Source: Nautilus pompilius (Eukaryota > Mollusca > Cephalopoda > Nautilida > Nautilidae). From it: a DNA stretch of 64,000 bases. The notes under the pieces were generated by a model. That model worked only from the letters and a program-made list of their open reading frames with translations, had not been told where the DNA came from and ran no database searches. Of this stretch, positions 38,053 to 51,430 are shown piece by piece. The number at the start of each line of letters is the position of its first letter. Position 1 is the first letter of the stretch. The position numbers and the translations under genes were made by a program. The stretch covers positions 1 through 64,000 of the forward strand of contig JACATO010000605.1 of the NCBI GenBank assembly GCA_018389105.1. Reading direction: 5' to 3'.

Positions 38053-41000
38053 GTAAGTACATTTTTCCTTTTATAGTTCATGAAATATTTTCTTGCTAAA
38101 TTCACGTTTGTTTAGAAGATCTGGTGAGTTAAGAGGAACTCTATACATTGTCAGTATTTAAACACAATCAGCTGGTAATCAGATCTGTCTACATTTATCC
38201 TAACTTGGGCCGTACTCTCACAATGTCGATAATATTGGTGGTGTTCAACCACGATAAAGATAATCTGGATAAAAATACATACCAAAAATCATAACAAATT
38301 CTGTCAATAAGACTAAAATAGAATAAAACCAAATGTCACTGGCCCAGATTCTGCAATGGCGCAGCATCTGCACGGAAAAGTTTCTGCTGATGGTAATGAC
38401 CTCGTGTTGCTCTAGTTTATGGCAGATGTAGATCGATCAAGAATTTTGAAGCGAAACGGTATAAATCTTAACAGTTAAAGAAAGTTTTAATTTAACTATA
38501 TTTTACATTTTTATATATATATATATTTTTATGCTCAAAATTAATTTTAATCTTGCAATTTGATTGGTTCATTCATTCGACTTTATAAAGGTACTCCATC
38601 CGTAGAGATAGCACGTCGTTTACTTCGTACCTGTAAGGCCGCATACGTGGCCAAAACAACTAAGTTTGTGATCCACAACCGTACGATTCATCCCATTTTA
38701 TTTAGCGGAACATCAAGATAATTTTCTTGATTTTCCAAAGAAAACATTTCAGATACAACCAATGAAGCATGGTATTATTGAGAACTTGATGCAGTATTAT
38801 CATGCTACTTTTCTGATCCATTATGTGGACTAAGACAGAGAAATCTCGTTGCAACATGCTGGATGAATTTAAGAATCTGCATTGAATCTGATACAATTGA
38901 AGTCCAAAGAATTGGGCATTTGCTCACCTTCCCTGGAATTTCAAAAAATACATTTTATAAAGACGACTAATTAAAAATTCAAACTTTAATACAGCGCTTT
39001 TCAATGGCTACCATTTCACACTTCAATTAAAAGGTGCGATCTTCTATTCTCAGTTCGGAATTTCCTTATAACCATCTGAATGAATGCAGTTTGGTTAGCA
39101 TTGATCTTTTCATGACGAACACTCATCATGCACAAACCAGATACACATTCTTCGGATATAGTCGATGGAAACTATGTTTCTAGCATTCACATGCTACTAA
39201 ATAGACGTTCAACTTTTTCACAGAGCGATTAGAATAATTTTATGCATTGCAGGATAAATATGGCGTGCTTGAGAACCTCCTCTAGTTCCCACATCCCTCA
39301 TGTTTCTTGGCTCCCATCTTACACTATGTCCTCGCTTTTTCCTAAAATTAGTTCGGCGCAAACTTTAAAATTTGGGGTGAATGAAATAATAGGAGGCAGA
39401 AGTGCGGTTTGTCCTCTTCGGTAATTTGGCTTTGAAGCGACAAGGCGATTGAATCCAAATACGGTTCATAAATTGAGTAGCGGAAATAATTTTTAGATAT
39501 CAGAACTTCCAGTATTTGACCGATATCTCTGACGTCCACACGGGAGAACCAGTTCAATTTCGACCTTCTTTGCAATTGTCTGTACTTTATCGAACATGTC
39601 CTCAGTGAAACAAAACTCCACTTCCCTTCAGAGATCTTTAAACACCAAAAGAAATTCACAAATGTGTCTGCTCACATCCATCATATTCAGTTGGACAGCG
39701 TAGAGCGGTATTTCCGAATAATTAATAATATTATTCAGCGAAAACGGGACGGTTACTGCTCCTGCCGTACATCGTAACTGATGGCGATTCTGAAAAATGG
39801 TATCTGATGCTGCATCTGCCAGTATGTCTAACTGATGAAAGACTTTTTCAAAATTATCGACAAAAATTGTAATGCTCTTGTGTTTGCAGGTCTATCAATT
39901 TTAACAGAAAATTGGTACATTAGGAATTCTTCTTCTTTGCGGGAAAGATTTCATGATGAATTTGACTGTTTCAAAAGTGTCTGGAATATCAGCGACAGAA
40001 TTCAAATTGTTGACCATGAGGTTCAGTTTGTGTGAGGAACAGTATACAAATGTTGCTTTAGAGTAAATCCGCCCTCTTTACCATCAACATTGGTGCATCC
40101 ATTATACACCTTCCCCCAAATAATTTGTCCACGTCTAGACCGACCAAATTTCCTATATGTTTCAGATATTTGGTTTGCAAATCGTAGTCGCGTTCATCTC
40201 ATTCGAGAAAACAAATCTTAAAAATTGCTCTTGTATCACAAATCTGCTCTCTTCAAATCAACAAAACGTTCGCCAATTGACAATTGCTCCGTCCTCAACG
40301 TTTCTGCAGTATCGTTTGCGATCATCATAACTGCAATGCCATTGTTGGATGAAGCAACAATTTCGTCCTTAATAGTTTCCTCATACAGGTGGATAACCTA
40401 ATTCTGCGTGTGGATTGATGTATAGCTGGTGCTGGCTATTCCCTGCTCCAGTGAATTTTTTCTGTCAATACCGCGTAGGACGATGTCATGTGTACTGCAG
40501 AACAAAGCAGTAGACCCTATTAAAAATGGCATGGCAGGATTTTTCTTAATCTTGCGCTTGGTTCCATCATTCAGTTTAGACACAACATCCAAATGTGGGT
40601 TTCCTTTATCGCTAAAATACTAGCTGTACTTTGTTTTCCTTCTTTATGCCATTTGTTTAAAATATTTTGGTGCATTGTCTTGGAAGTATTGTAGAAGCTG
40701 CTAGGTGGAAGAGTCTTGTAATCCACAATGCACAGGTGGACGAAAAGCTGTGCCGTATGTACATATATATATCCTCTTGCGGATGAGGGGAATAAGGACG
40801 CCATGGCCAATGTTGTCTTTGGAAAATATGCTGTAAACATCGTGTTCCTTTATCGCTCTTTTAAAATCGTGATGAACAAGACGAGTTTGGGCTCCCTTGC
40901 CTGACTTGTACCTGAACCAATTTGTGAATTTTCCTTATGAATTGAGGTCTGACCAACCTCGAAACTGGTTATCGGTCTAGGCTGGTTGTCAGGGTGGAAC

Positions 41001-42179
41001 TGGTTGGTGGTTCTGGTTTTAACTCCACACATTCTCTACTCTCTAATATTTCTATTTATTTGGCAGCGTCGTTTTCATTGAGATTGACAGTATTCTGGCT
41101 AGGAGATTTCGGTTTAAAGAATTTCATAATATATTTATTGCAAACCATCACAAATTTATACTGTGACAGATAAATAGTTTTCTTGAACTGTTATATAATT
41201 CCTACCAGAATTGAATTCATATGTAGTAATGAACACCAGTTTTATCAATAAGGAGATTTTTAACCATATAAAGTTTTACCTAAGATTTTGGCTTTTTTCT
41301 TCAAATAGTTGGTACTGAAACATTTAAAATGTAACACAAATTCAGGATACAATCTAAAAAACAATAATATTAATAAATTACTGTGGTGAACAGAAATACA
41401 GTCACACTACATATATTTGTTTGGTGTACTAAATACGGGCTAATATAGTTGGTACTATTCAGAAAACAGTTGATATCTTCAATAACAATTTTATCTTTGG
41501 TTTTAAACAAAGTTAAGAACAAATTAATGAAACGAACTTCTTCCATATTAATACCATTGTTGATATAATCATCACAAGAAAATAAAAATAATTTAGGATT
41601 AGTTTATTACAAACAGATAAAGCTTAGATTATTGAAACTGTCCTTTTCTTTTTAGGCAAACGTTTGTAGAAATCAAGTATGGGAAAGTACCAATATTTAA
41701 AGAAAACATTGAACAACCCAATGTTATTTCAATGTTTAAAAAATACATACCAGAAAATCTTCATAACTAATAGCTTCCCAGTATTAATGTTTAGTTAGAC
41801 TCTTCTGGAAGTCGAAATTCTACAAAGTATGATGAATGTGTTGGAAACATTTTCTAAAAAGATTCCTAGAATATTTAGTAATATATACCATCTCAACCAT
41901 AAAGGGAGAAAACAGAAGATCTAGTTGCCTAATTTGACCTGTGGACTCTTATGAAAGTTTTACGTTTAGATATTTTGTAAAGATGTTTTCAGTAATTCTG
42001 TTCAATTTTTCAGGAATGATTTACGAAATAAGATAGTAACAAATGATTATTCAAAAATAAACTGAATGCATAATTTTTAAACAAGAGATTTCTTAAAGTT
42101 AATACTTTTTGCTTTTCTATCATTTTGTTTGTATATTATTCATATATAGTGAGTATATTGTCTTTGTTTTATGTTTCAG
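38053..42179. other. Intron 6, copy 2, with hAT remnant
   Basis: Equivalent of 15,379-19,529. Contains the second copy of the decayed hAT element on the minus strand. No other feature seen. Confidence 0.5.
39010..41100 (-). mobile_element. Decayed hAT-superfamily transposase (copy 2)
   Basis: Copy 2 of the element at 16,380-18,460, with the same fragments in the same order (HHDFKRAI, FCSTHDIVLRGID, SSHKLNLMVNNL, FRYSIYEPYLDSIA, VERLFSSM) and the same kind of stops. Small indels differ from copy 1: for example, a 4-bp unit near 40,290 is present once here and twice in copy 1, and a one-base insertion near 39,542 changes the frame around SRVDVRDI. Since both copies share the decay, insertion and inactivation predate the 22.7-kb duplication. 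Confidence 0.7.
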
Positions 42180-42208
42180 TCGTAAGCGTCTTTTTCGTGG
42201 TCCATCAG
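42180..42208 (+). CDS. Micro-exon 7 (copy 2), 29 nt
   Basis: A 29-nt exon, phase 2 to 1, with a strong acceptor (GTTTTATGTTTCAG) and donor CAG/GTAATG. It completes the Arg codon of exon 6 and encodes RKRLFRGPS plus the first base of the next codon. The resulting KRKPFPRRKRLFRGPS stretch is a dense basic cluster, a plausible nuclear localisation or nucleic-acid-contact segment (inference). Its phase-1 end matches the start of the exon at 47,755. Confidence 0.5.
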
Positions 42209-43959
42209 GTAATGTATCCCATCTTCAAAATATTTTTTACTCCCTTACTTTAGACTCCGTCAGAGATCTAATGGTATTTACTCTTGTGGAGATAAATATA
42301 TAGTGATACTTCTAACTTAACTGCTGAGTCAGCTTCAACATGATGACCTGACTTGTTCTGCTGAATTTGTAGTCAAAGTCTCACGGTTAGCCTGCCTCAT
42401 TTTATTAATTAGGAATTTGTTTCTCTTTAACCACTTAATTAAGTGATGACATTCCATTTTATGAAATCTTATTGTGAATGCTTAGTATAAAAAGAATTTA
42501 TTTGATCTTGAGACTTGTCAGAAAAAAGTTTGTGTTTACGATCTCAGCTTGTACATATCATTAAGATGTCTTCTTTGGTCGATAGCTCTGAAGAAATATT
42601 TTCCTGGCCATCTATCCTGCCAAAATTGTTTCATGATCCTTGAACCAATATTCTTTCCATTAACTGTAAGCACTCTATAAATCTCCTCTTTAGTAGCCAA
42701 CAAAGATGCTAAGCTGGTTGGGTTATGAACTTATCGGTTCTCATATTTGTCTTCCTAGCTGTTTTTACAAGAAACATTCACGACAAAGTTAACATTTTCT
42801 AAGGTTACGTAAATTGCACTGAAATATTATATGGCTGACGTAGCGCCAAGATGTTATTTTGGAAATACTGAGAACTTTCTGATGATAGAATTAGAAGCCA
42901 TTAACTATTTTCTAGATTTTATGATGATGACTGAATGCAGACGACAACGTATACTAACGTCAAAATGCACTTTTGAAATAGAATACAGTAATTTCAATTC
43001 ATATATCAATAATTTAAACAAATAAAAGAGATTTAGCAGCGAAACGTTGTCACAGTGACAGTTAAGGTATATTTTGTAATGCAAAATGCAATTCAAGAAA
43101 ATGGCATGAAAGAGATTCTTTATGTGTAACAAGAAGTTTCAGAATAACAACAGATCTTTTGGTTATGTAGCAAACACCACCGCACACCTAAACTAAATTG
43201 TATTAATTATGAAGCCGAAGCCCAGATGCAATCTGAACGTTACTTTTAATAAATATGTAGCCAGAGCTCAGCTGAAATCTAAAAAGAGAGTTTTGATGAT
43301 TATGTAGATTAATTAGAATTACTGGGCTGCAAAAACTTAACCCTCTAACAACTGGCCCCACTTTAGTTTACCTTACAAACATATACAGCTATTGCAATAA
43401 CTATCTTGTCATGAAAACTACAAACAACATTGTTGGACTCATAGTTGTGTATAGTGTCATAGCCCTTTGATTATGCGTGATGATTGCGAAAGATAATGAG
43501 CTATATAGGTTTTAGTATCACTGCTTTTGTCTAGTCTCTAAATTCAAAATATTAATGTGAGAATATGTAATAATTCCTTCTATGCACAACACACAAAGCT
43601 ATTACATCTTATACGAGCCTTTCCCACCATTTCTTTGAGTTTATAAATAAATATTTAAGGCAAGTGAAGCTTTACTAGTAATCGTTGGTAAGCTATTGCT
43701 CATTTAGACTTTCTTACATTTTAATATCAGACCTTGCAAAAAATGTAGTTAATTCGTAAGCTTACATTACAAGAAATAAAACTTACAGTGTAGTAAAACC
43801 ATGGTAATGCTAAAAATATCATTGTGAATTATGGTAATATTTGAACAAAACCATTATGATAAAAATTGCATTGGTATCCAACTGGGTTTCGTTTAAATGT
43901 TCCTATTATGAGATTCACCAGTGTATTAGACAATATTTACTGAGCCTTGATGATGATGA
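42209..43959. other. Intron 7, copy 2, before the B array
   Basis: AT-rich. A 64-codon open frame at 42,831 is broken by a one-base difference in copy 1 and resembles no family I know. No other feature seen. Confidence 0.45.
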
Positions 43960-46600
43960 TGTCGCCACATCCACTTAAATATGTCGAATCAACATTCAAA
44001 AATGTATAACCACAATCCACCTTAATGCGTAGCTTTAATATTCATGATTATATATACCCACAATTCAGCTAAGTACGTACCTTTAATTTCATTGAAAACA
44101 TAGCAAAAATCCTGCTAAATATACGTAACTATAATTTGATGGCTTTGTAGCTACAGTCTACATAAATACGTAATATTAAATTTGATGATTATATAAAAAA
44201 TCATTTAAAATAGGAACATTTAATTTTAGTATTATATAGTCACAAGCCTCCTAACTAGGTAGCGAAATTATTCATGATTATATATCCGCAAACCACACAT
44301 ATACGAATAGTTAATTTTGATGATGATATAGCTAAATCAACCTGACTAGTTAACGTTCATTTTAATTATTATGTAGCCATAGCCATGATAAATAAGTAAC
44401 CGTGATTTTGGTAATTATGCAGCGAAAAATTCACCTTAATACGTAACGTTAAATTTGGTGATTGTGCAACCACAATTCACCTAAATAGTTGGCGAATATT
44501 TGTATGATTATATAGCCAAAATGTAACCAGATTGATAAATTGAATTTAAGTATTTTTCAGTCACAATCCCCCTAAATACGTAGTATTAATTTTAATGATT
44601 AAGTAACAATAATCCACCTAAACACGAATCGCTAATCATCATAATTATGCAGCCAAAATTTACATGAAAATGAAACAATAATTTGATGAATATGTAGCCA
44701 CAATCCACCTGAATACAAATCGCTAATTTGGATGATTTGTCAGCAACGATGATCCTTTAAAGGTGACGTTAATTTGGATGATTATGTAGTCAAAATCAAC
44801 GTCAGTAAGTGTAATTTATTTTAATGATTATGTAGGAATTGATGATTTTTATTACTATTTATCCAAAATCAAATTTTTTGGTATTTATTTGGAGGAGCAG
44901 GTGGCCACAATCCATTTAAATGATTGCTATAATTTTCATGATTCCGCAGCTAAAATCTACCATTTAAATAACACTAATTCTGTTTATTATATAGAAGCAA
45001 TCCATAAACATACGTAGCAATAATTGTGATGATTCCGTATTCAGAATCCACCAATATAGATACCATTAATTATCATGATAAAATAGCCATAATCAAACTG
45101 AATAAGTAACATTAATTTAAAAGATTATATAGTCACAATCCTTCTAAGTAACTAGTGTTAATTTTGATTATTTTGATTCAAAGATCCACCTAAATTTGAA
45201 TCGTTAATTTTGATGGTTTTTCAGCAAAAATCTACCCAAATACGTAACGAACGTTAAATTTTGCTGATTATGCAAGAAAATTCCACCTAAATAAATAACG
45301 TTACTTTTGTTGTTGATACAGCCAAAATCCAATTGTGTACGTAGCGTTAATGTTGATGATTATTCATCCAAAATCCACCTAGATACGTAACATCATTTTT
45401 GATGAAAATGCTACAGCAGTCCACTTACTTTTGTTACTTTAATTTTCATGAATATGCAACCACATACAACTTAAATACATAGGTTTATTTGGCAGATAAT
45501 GATTCAATCCACCTATATATGTAATCTTAATTTTGATAAATACGTATCCAGAAACCCCTAAATATGTAATTTTAATTTGGATGTTTACGTAAACAGATTC
45601 AACATAAACACGAATCGTTAATTTTGAAGATTATTCAAGCAAAAATAACCTATCTATATAAATAAATTTTATGATTGTGAAACAAGAATTCATCTTAACA
45701 TGTAACTTTTAGTTTGATATTTATGCAACTTGTATCAACTTGAATACGTAGTGTTAATTTGTAACATTATTGATCCAAAATCTGCTAAAATATGTAACCA
45801 TAATTTTGATGATTATGCAGCCAAAATAAGCCTAAATAAGACTCGATCATTTTGTTGATCAGCCAAAAATATCCACCTAAATATGTAACATTAATGATGA
45901 TTATTATACACCCACAAACAGCTTGAATACGTAGCATCAAGTTTGAAAATCACGGATCCATAATCCAGCTAAACACGTAACGTTAATTTGGCTGACTATG
46001 CAGCCAAAATATACCTAAATACCTAAAAGTTCTTTTTAATTTGATGCAAAAAAGCAGACAAAGTCAAACTATATACGTAACGATAATTTTGAAGATTATG
46101 CAAGCACAAATAACCAACATATATAACATTAATTATTGATGAATATGAATCAAGAATCCATTTAAATATTTAACTTTAATAATTATGATAATGCGACGAA
46201 AAAATGAAATAAGTTGTGTTAATTTTGAAGACTATTGATGAAAAATCTACCTAAACACCTAACGTTAATTTTGATGCAATCAAAAACCGCCAAAATATGA
46301 AACGAAAAATTTTGAAAATTATTCAACATTAATTCACACAAATTTGTAACCTTAATTTTTATGATTACTCAACAACACAACGTAATGCATAGGTTGATTT
46401 TGGAAATTATGGATCACCAATCCATCTAAATACGTAACGATATTATTGAAAACTATGCAAGAACAAATAAGCTACATATATAACAATAAATATTGATGAA
46501 TATGAAACAAGAATCCACTTAAATATGTAACTTAAATCATGATAATAATGCAAAGAAAAACAAAGGAGATATGTTGTGTTAGTTTTGCAGACTGTTGATT
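43960..46600. repeat. Minisatellite B, ~46-bp units (copy 2, extended)
   Basis: About 2.6 kb of degenerate ~46-bp repeats with TGATTATGTAGCCA, ATCCACCTAAATACGTAACG and TTAATTTTGATG. The first 1.57 kb matches the copy 1 array almost unit by unit. The last ~1.07 kb (45,530-46,600) has no partner in copy 1 because the duplication ends inside the array. Confidence 0.85.
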
Positions 46601-47700
46601 GCTCGATAAATGCTTTTGTCTCATTGTTGGATGTTATTTTATATTAAAGATGTTGCGAAATAAATTTTATCGCATAATGAATATGATTTATTCATTTTAA
46701 TTTTGTCTAATTTTAATTGTAGCGAATAGAATGCATACATATCTACAAAGAAATCTCTATTCTTAGCGATTGCAGCAAATGAAGCGAGAACAGCTAAAAG
46801 ATGAATGCTTATCAATGACTTTTAAATGTTTGCAAAAAAAAATTCTGAACAAAGCACGAAAAAGAGGAGTGACATCGTCTGTATTCAATTTCATTATACA
46901 AATCATTTTCTCATCAGCAGACCACTCTCGTTGTTTGGAGAATGATCAGTTTCATTCCGTTTTTCAGCCACTTTGTTAAGCTGAAAATCCTGTATAAATC
47001 AAAATAAATAATCCACATCTAGTTGTCTATATTCTCTGAGGCGATGAGAGAAAGATTTAACTTTGAACAACAGCATTTTTTGTATATTTAAATTATGAAC
47101 CAACAACTAAATCATTTCATTGCCATTTAATTAAATTGAAATGAGTTTAATACTAGGATCATTCAAATAAATCTGGCTGAAATTGCATGATTGTGATGGT
47201 TTATGCCTGGATTTTACTTGACCCCTCTTAGCACAATGAATCTCCTATCCAATGATCTGTAGTGATAGCGTCTATTGTGTATAAATTTTCATCGGCACAA
47301 TATTGGAAATTATTTGACTAAATCTGAAATAAATATACTGTAATAAATAAATATTTTTTTAAAATGTTGTGAATTAAAGGTATATAAGCTTTAAATGACA
47401 GCTCATATATTAGGTTCCGTTTTAGTTTTATTTATCCTCATTGATAGAAAATAAATTATTTATTGAAATTTTAAAACGATTAGTTATTTCTGATGCATCT
47501 GAGATAAATGCTGAAAGTGCAGTTAAATATATTTATTGTAAAAGTAGATTTTCATGGGAGGACATAGCCGGTATATACATCGTTTGAAAGATTAAGTATT
47601 ACGAAATAATTATTTCAAATTTCTTTGTTTTTACTACAACATTCCACTTAATCACTTTTCATACATGGATTAATTCATTAAAATGTGTAAAACTTGTGAC
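46590..47700. repeat. Diverged local duplication, copy a
   Basis: Starts with GATTGCTCGATAAAT and aligns with 49,640-50,350. A core of about 330 bp (46,720-47,045) is much more similar to the partner than the flanks, including a stretch of more than 100 bp that is nearly unchanged. It lies between minisatellite B and exon 8. Confidence 0.8.
46776..46979 (+). other. Candidate alternative last exon, 67 codons plus stop
   Basis: An acceptor-like TTCTTAGCGATTGCAG is followed by an open frame beginning QMKREQLKDECLSMTFKCLQ and ending in TAA at 46,977-46,979. AATAAA, a polyadenylation hexamer, lies about 25-30 nt later. It starts in phase 0 and could be joined to exon 5 but not exon 7. In the partner block the acceptor has become TTGAG and one A is lost from the A run, which would truncate the frame. 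It could instead be conserved non-coding DNA. Transcript evidence is needed. Confidence 0.3.
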
Positions 47701-47754
47701 GTAAGATGTGTTTTCAAAGGAATAATTCCTTATTTTTCATAATATTTATTGTAG

Positions 47755-47880
47755 CCGCACTAACATCGCCGAAGTTTCACCCAGGAACACATCCATCAAA
47801 AGACAAGTCCGCAATAAGAAGCTTATTTCCATTACCAAGTGCAAAGCGAATGCCTGAAAGAAGAACATCCTTACACTTGG
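47755..47880 (+). CDS. Basic Ser/Pro-rich gene, exon 8, 42 codons
   Basis: A 126-nt exon, phase 1-1, after a good acceptor (CATAATATTTATTGTAG) and before a weaker donor (TGG/GTAAAA). The first two bases complete an Ala codon begun in exon 7. It encodes a Pro/Ser/Lys/Arg-rich segment with ALTSPKFHPGTHPSKDKSAI and then LPSAKRMPERRTSLHL. The composition leads naturally into the SPRR repeats of the next exon, and the phase matches. A longer frame through the splice sites (to 48,080) exists, but sequence after the donor is AT-rich and intron-like. Confidence 0.55.
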
Positions 47881-49639
47881 GTAAAAAATCTCAAAATGTT
47901 CATAAAATTAATTTTCATGTGTATTATTTGCATAATACTTTAATGATGCTGCACACTGCTAACGTTAAGTTGGTGCTCGCCAATATCTATTTAAAACAGT
48001 ATTGCTTATGTAACTATGACGTTTGTGAATATGATTTCACTGTTGACTTGACTCGTTTTTCTGTTATGCAATTGGTCTGATATGGGATGTCTACTTTATT
48101 TATTTGTGGACATTTTTATATTACTAAGTAATGTCGATACTTTGTAGAACATGACTATTTCCATTGTAGATGTGTAAGAAAACACAAACATCACAAGATC
48201 TAAGTTTTGTAGAAAATTCAAAGTGATTACTCCTGTTGTTGTTTCTTAAATATCATTTTCGCCTGCAAATATTGTTTTGATGTTTATCTAAACGATAGTT
48301 CGGCAATTGCTATAATTTCTGTGGCGATCTCGGCCCGTGTAGAAGAAAGCGAACCTAAGCTGGTTCTGTAATAAATCCAGAGTTACTCATCTTTATCTTC
48401 TGTCCTTGCGTATCGGACAAAACGTTTCACCGTAAAGATAACCTTCTATATTTTTACTTTAAATTTATGGAAAAATTGTAACTTGTGGGCAGTCAGCACG
48501 ATACATCGCAGATACGAATAAACTTCGGGTAATAATCAACGATGTAACATCTGTGATTATTGACAAATTAAGAACCAGCCTTGAGAATAACTGACAAAAG
48601 CTGATATCGACAGATTAAATGTCGTGATTAAACACCAAAGCGGATTGATGAAGACACCGTTAGCAGCCAATATTGTGCAATGCAATACGAGACCATCATA
48701 TATTAGAAGAGCAGGTTGGCAGTGCAAAACTATTCTTTGCTAATGGTATCATTTCAATAAATTATATGTACATTTATTCAGTTAATTGATGCGAAATTAA
48801 TTTAATTTTAACCAATAACGCTCGGAGCCTGAGCACTTGGTTTTCCCTAAAAGCTGAGATCAGGAGATAAAGAAATCTTTATAATTTATTTTGAAAAAAG
48901 ATGATCGGAGGGAAGGACAACATTTTCAGTGTTTTTGTGTTTGAAGTGAAGGTATAATGATGATGATCCAGTGAAATATTCAAGGAGGAAGACAGCCATT
49001 TTCTCTGTAATTAACATTTTACTTTAGTAACCTTAATTTTTGTTACCTTTATTTAGTATTTATCTGTAAATGCGCTTTAGATTTATTTGCATGCATGACA
49101 TTATTTTCATCACCTACTGTTTTTACATAATCGTCTTCCACTGGCCACGCATTGTAAGTATGCAATATCTGCTTGTCTGGAATAAACATTGATGTAGTCA
49201 GATAAATGATTCAGTTTGTCACTATTGTTATGCACTTCCTTGTAAGTTCCTTTGTCATAACCAAGTGTCAACTGGCGAGTTATTCCTTTACTTAAACTAT
49301 TTTAATGAAAATTGAAAAGACAGAATTGCACTACTAAAGATAATGCACTTGGAATTCCTGCAATAATTAATATTGGACACTTATTGGAAGCCTGTTAGTA
49401 TTTACTTACCTAGAACTTGTGTCCTAGTTAATTCTCAGGCATAAGGGTTGTATCCTTATTTATTTCGATATTAATGCGGGTCCAAAATTAAAAATTCTAG
49501 TTTCTGTTTTGGTATGAGTACTTATGAGTACTCCCTGTTGCTAATCATATGTGTAACTGTCTGGTAAACCGTTCATATTGAACACCTCGTCTTCTTTTAT
49601 AATGTATTTTAAATTACATGATATACAGTTGTAGTTTGA
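47881..49639. other. Intron 8, first part
   Basis: Unique AT-rich intron. No repeat, transposon or exon recognised. Confidence 0.45.
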
Positions 49640-50350
49640 TTGCTCGATAAATATTATGTTTTTCTTGGATACCATTTTATCTTAATGCTCTTTGGAGAAA
49701 ATTTTATTTGCATAATGAATAAGAATTATTTCATATTCATTTTGTCCAATCTTAATCGTTGCGAATAGAATGCATACATATCTACAAAGAAATCTCTATT
49801 CTTAGCGATTTGAGCAAATGAAGCGAGAACAGTTAAAAGATGAATGCTTATCAATGACTTTTAAATATTTGCAAAAAAAATTCTGAACATAGCACGATAA
49901 AAAGGAATGACATCATCTGTATTCAATTTTATTATACAAATCATTTTCGCATCAGCAGACCACTCTCGTTGTTTGGAGAATGATCAGTTTCATTCCGTTT
50001 TTCAGCCACTTTGTTAAGCTGAAAATCCTGTATAAATCAAAATAAATAATCCACATCTAGTTGTCTATATTCTCTGAGCATTTGTGACAAATATTTAACT
50101 TTGAACAACAGCATTTTTTAAAGAATTTCTATCAGATTTGATTATTTCTGATGAATCTTAAATAAATGCAGGAAGTGTAGTAGATATTTTTATGTTCTAA
50201 ATAGATTTAAATTGTGAAAATGGCTGTGATATGGATGTATTCTAAGGTTAAAATATTTGGGAATAATTATTTCAAATTTTCTTGTTTAATCATGCAGATT
50301 CTTTAACATAATCACTTTTTATAGATGGATAATTTCATTTTAAAATATGT
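49640..50350. repeat. Diverged local duplication, copy b
   Basis: Partner of 46,590-47,700, shorter because of deletions after the conserved core. The core (49,755-50,082) keeps the AATAAA hexamer and the sequence around it unchanged, while the candidate reading frame is truncated by a lost A. Confidence 0.8.
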
Positions 50351-51430
50351 CTTCATTTTACATAGCTAATTACTGTTTAGACATTCGGAAAAAAACTTCA
50401 CCAATATTCTTAATGATCAATATTACTACGAAATACAGAACCCATTTCTGAAACAATCAGAAGTCATGAGAAATTCATTATTTAGTTAATTAATTATATA
50501 TTAAATATATAGCTGCTGTACTCATTAGTGTGTTTGATCGATATATATTTTTGATGACTGATCATTGTAAGATGCAGCACAAAGATATTTAATGATCAAC
50601 CATCCCATGAAATACAGATGTCAGATAGTCAGTGATCAGAAGACATATCCTGTGATATATTTCCCGTAGATATTCAATGAACAACATCTCTATAAATAGC
50701 TGATACAAAAAATTCATAATCAAAAATTCTGTAAGAAACCTCAAATAGATATTTAATGGCAAAATGAAAACCCAGATATTTATCAATAAACCCCCCAAAT
50801 ACAGAACTCAAATATATAAAAAACCCAGAATTTATGAGAAATACCTTGCTAATAAATGATTATGATTAAAAGGTGTTTCAAAAAGATTTTTTTTCTGAAT
50901 TTTAGTGGAAAAATCTCAAATGAGAAAGTCTGAATTAAATAAGATAAAGTTCATGTTTCAACATTTATTATATTATTTCTAAAATAGATAAGACTGTTGA
51001 AGCAATCGGAAAGCAAATTTGTGTATATGAACTTGATTTAAAGGTTTATTCATCTATAATTTTAAAATGTCTTTAAATCTTGAAAAAATATTTTTTTCAA
51101 AAAATTCCTTAGACATTCTGAGAAATATTTATATTTAATTATCAACAACAAAAGACCTATCTATTTAATGATCAGAACTCCAGAGAAATACATCACATAA
51201 ATAATTAATTTGCAGATATCTTTGGCAATACATCAACTAGATATATAATGAAAAAATGAAGCATTTAAATATTTAATGATAAAAAATCCTAAGGTATAAT
51301 AAACCCATATATTTAATGTTAAGAAATCATGAGAAATATATCACGTAGATAATAAATAATCAGTCAACCAAAAAAATTCTTTAATATATACGTTCTGGGA
51401 AATAATTATAGAAACAGAGGAATGATCAAT

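Noticed and set aside
42831-43025. 64-codon plus-strand frame MADVAPRCYFGN...
   Set aside because: Broken in copy 1 by small indels, lies in intron 7, no domain.
47706-48080. Reading the whole 124-codon frame as one protein
   Set aside because: Strong acceptor and a usable donor delimit 47,755-47,880, and both the composition and the phase fit an exon. The outer parts look like intron.
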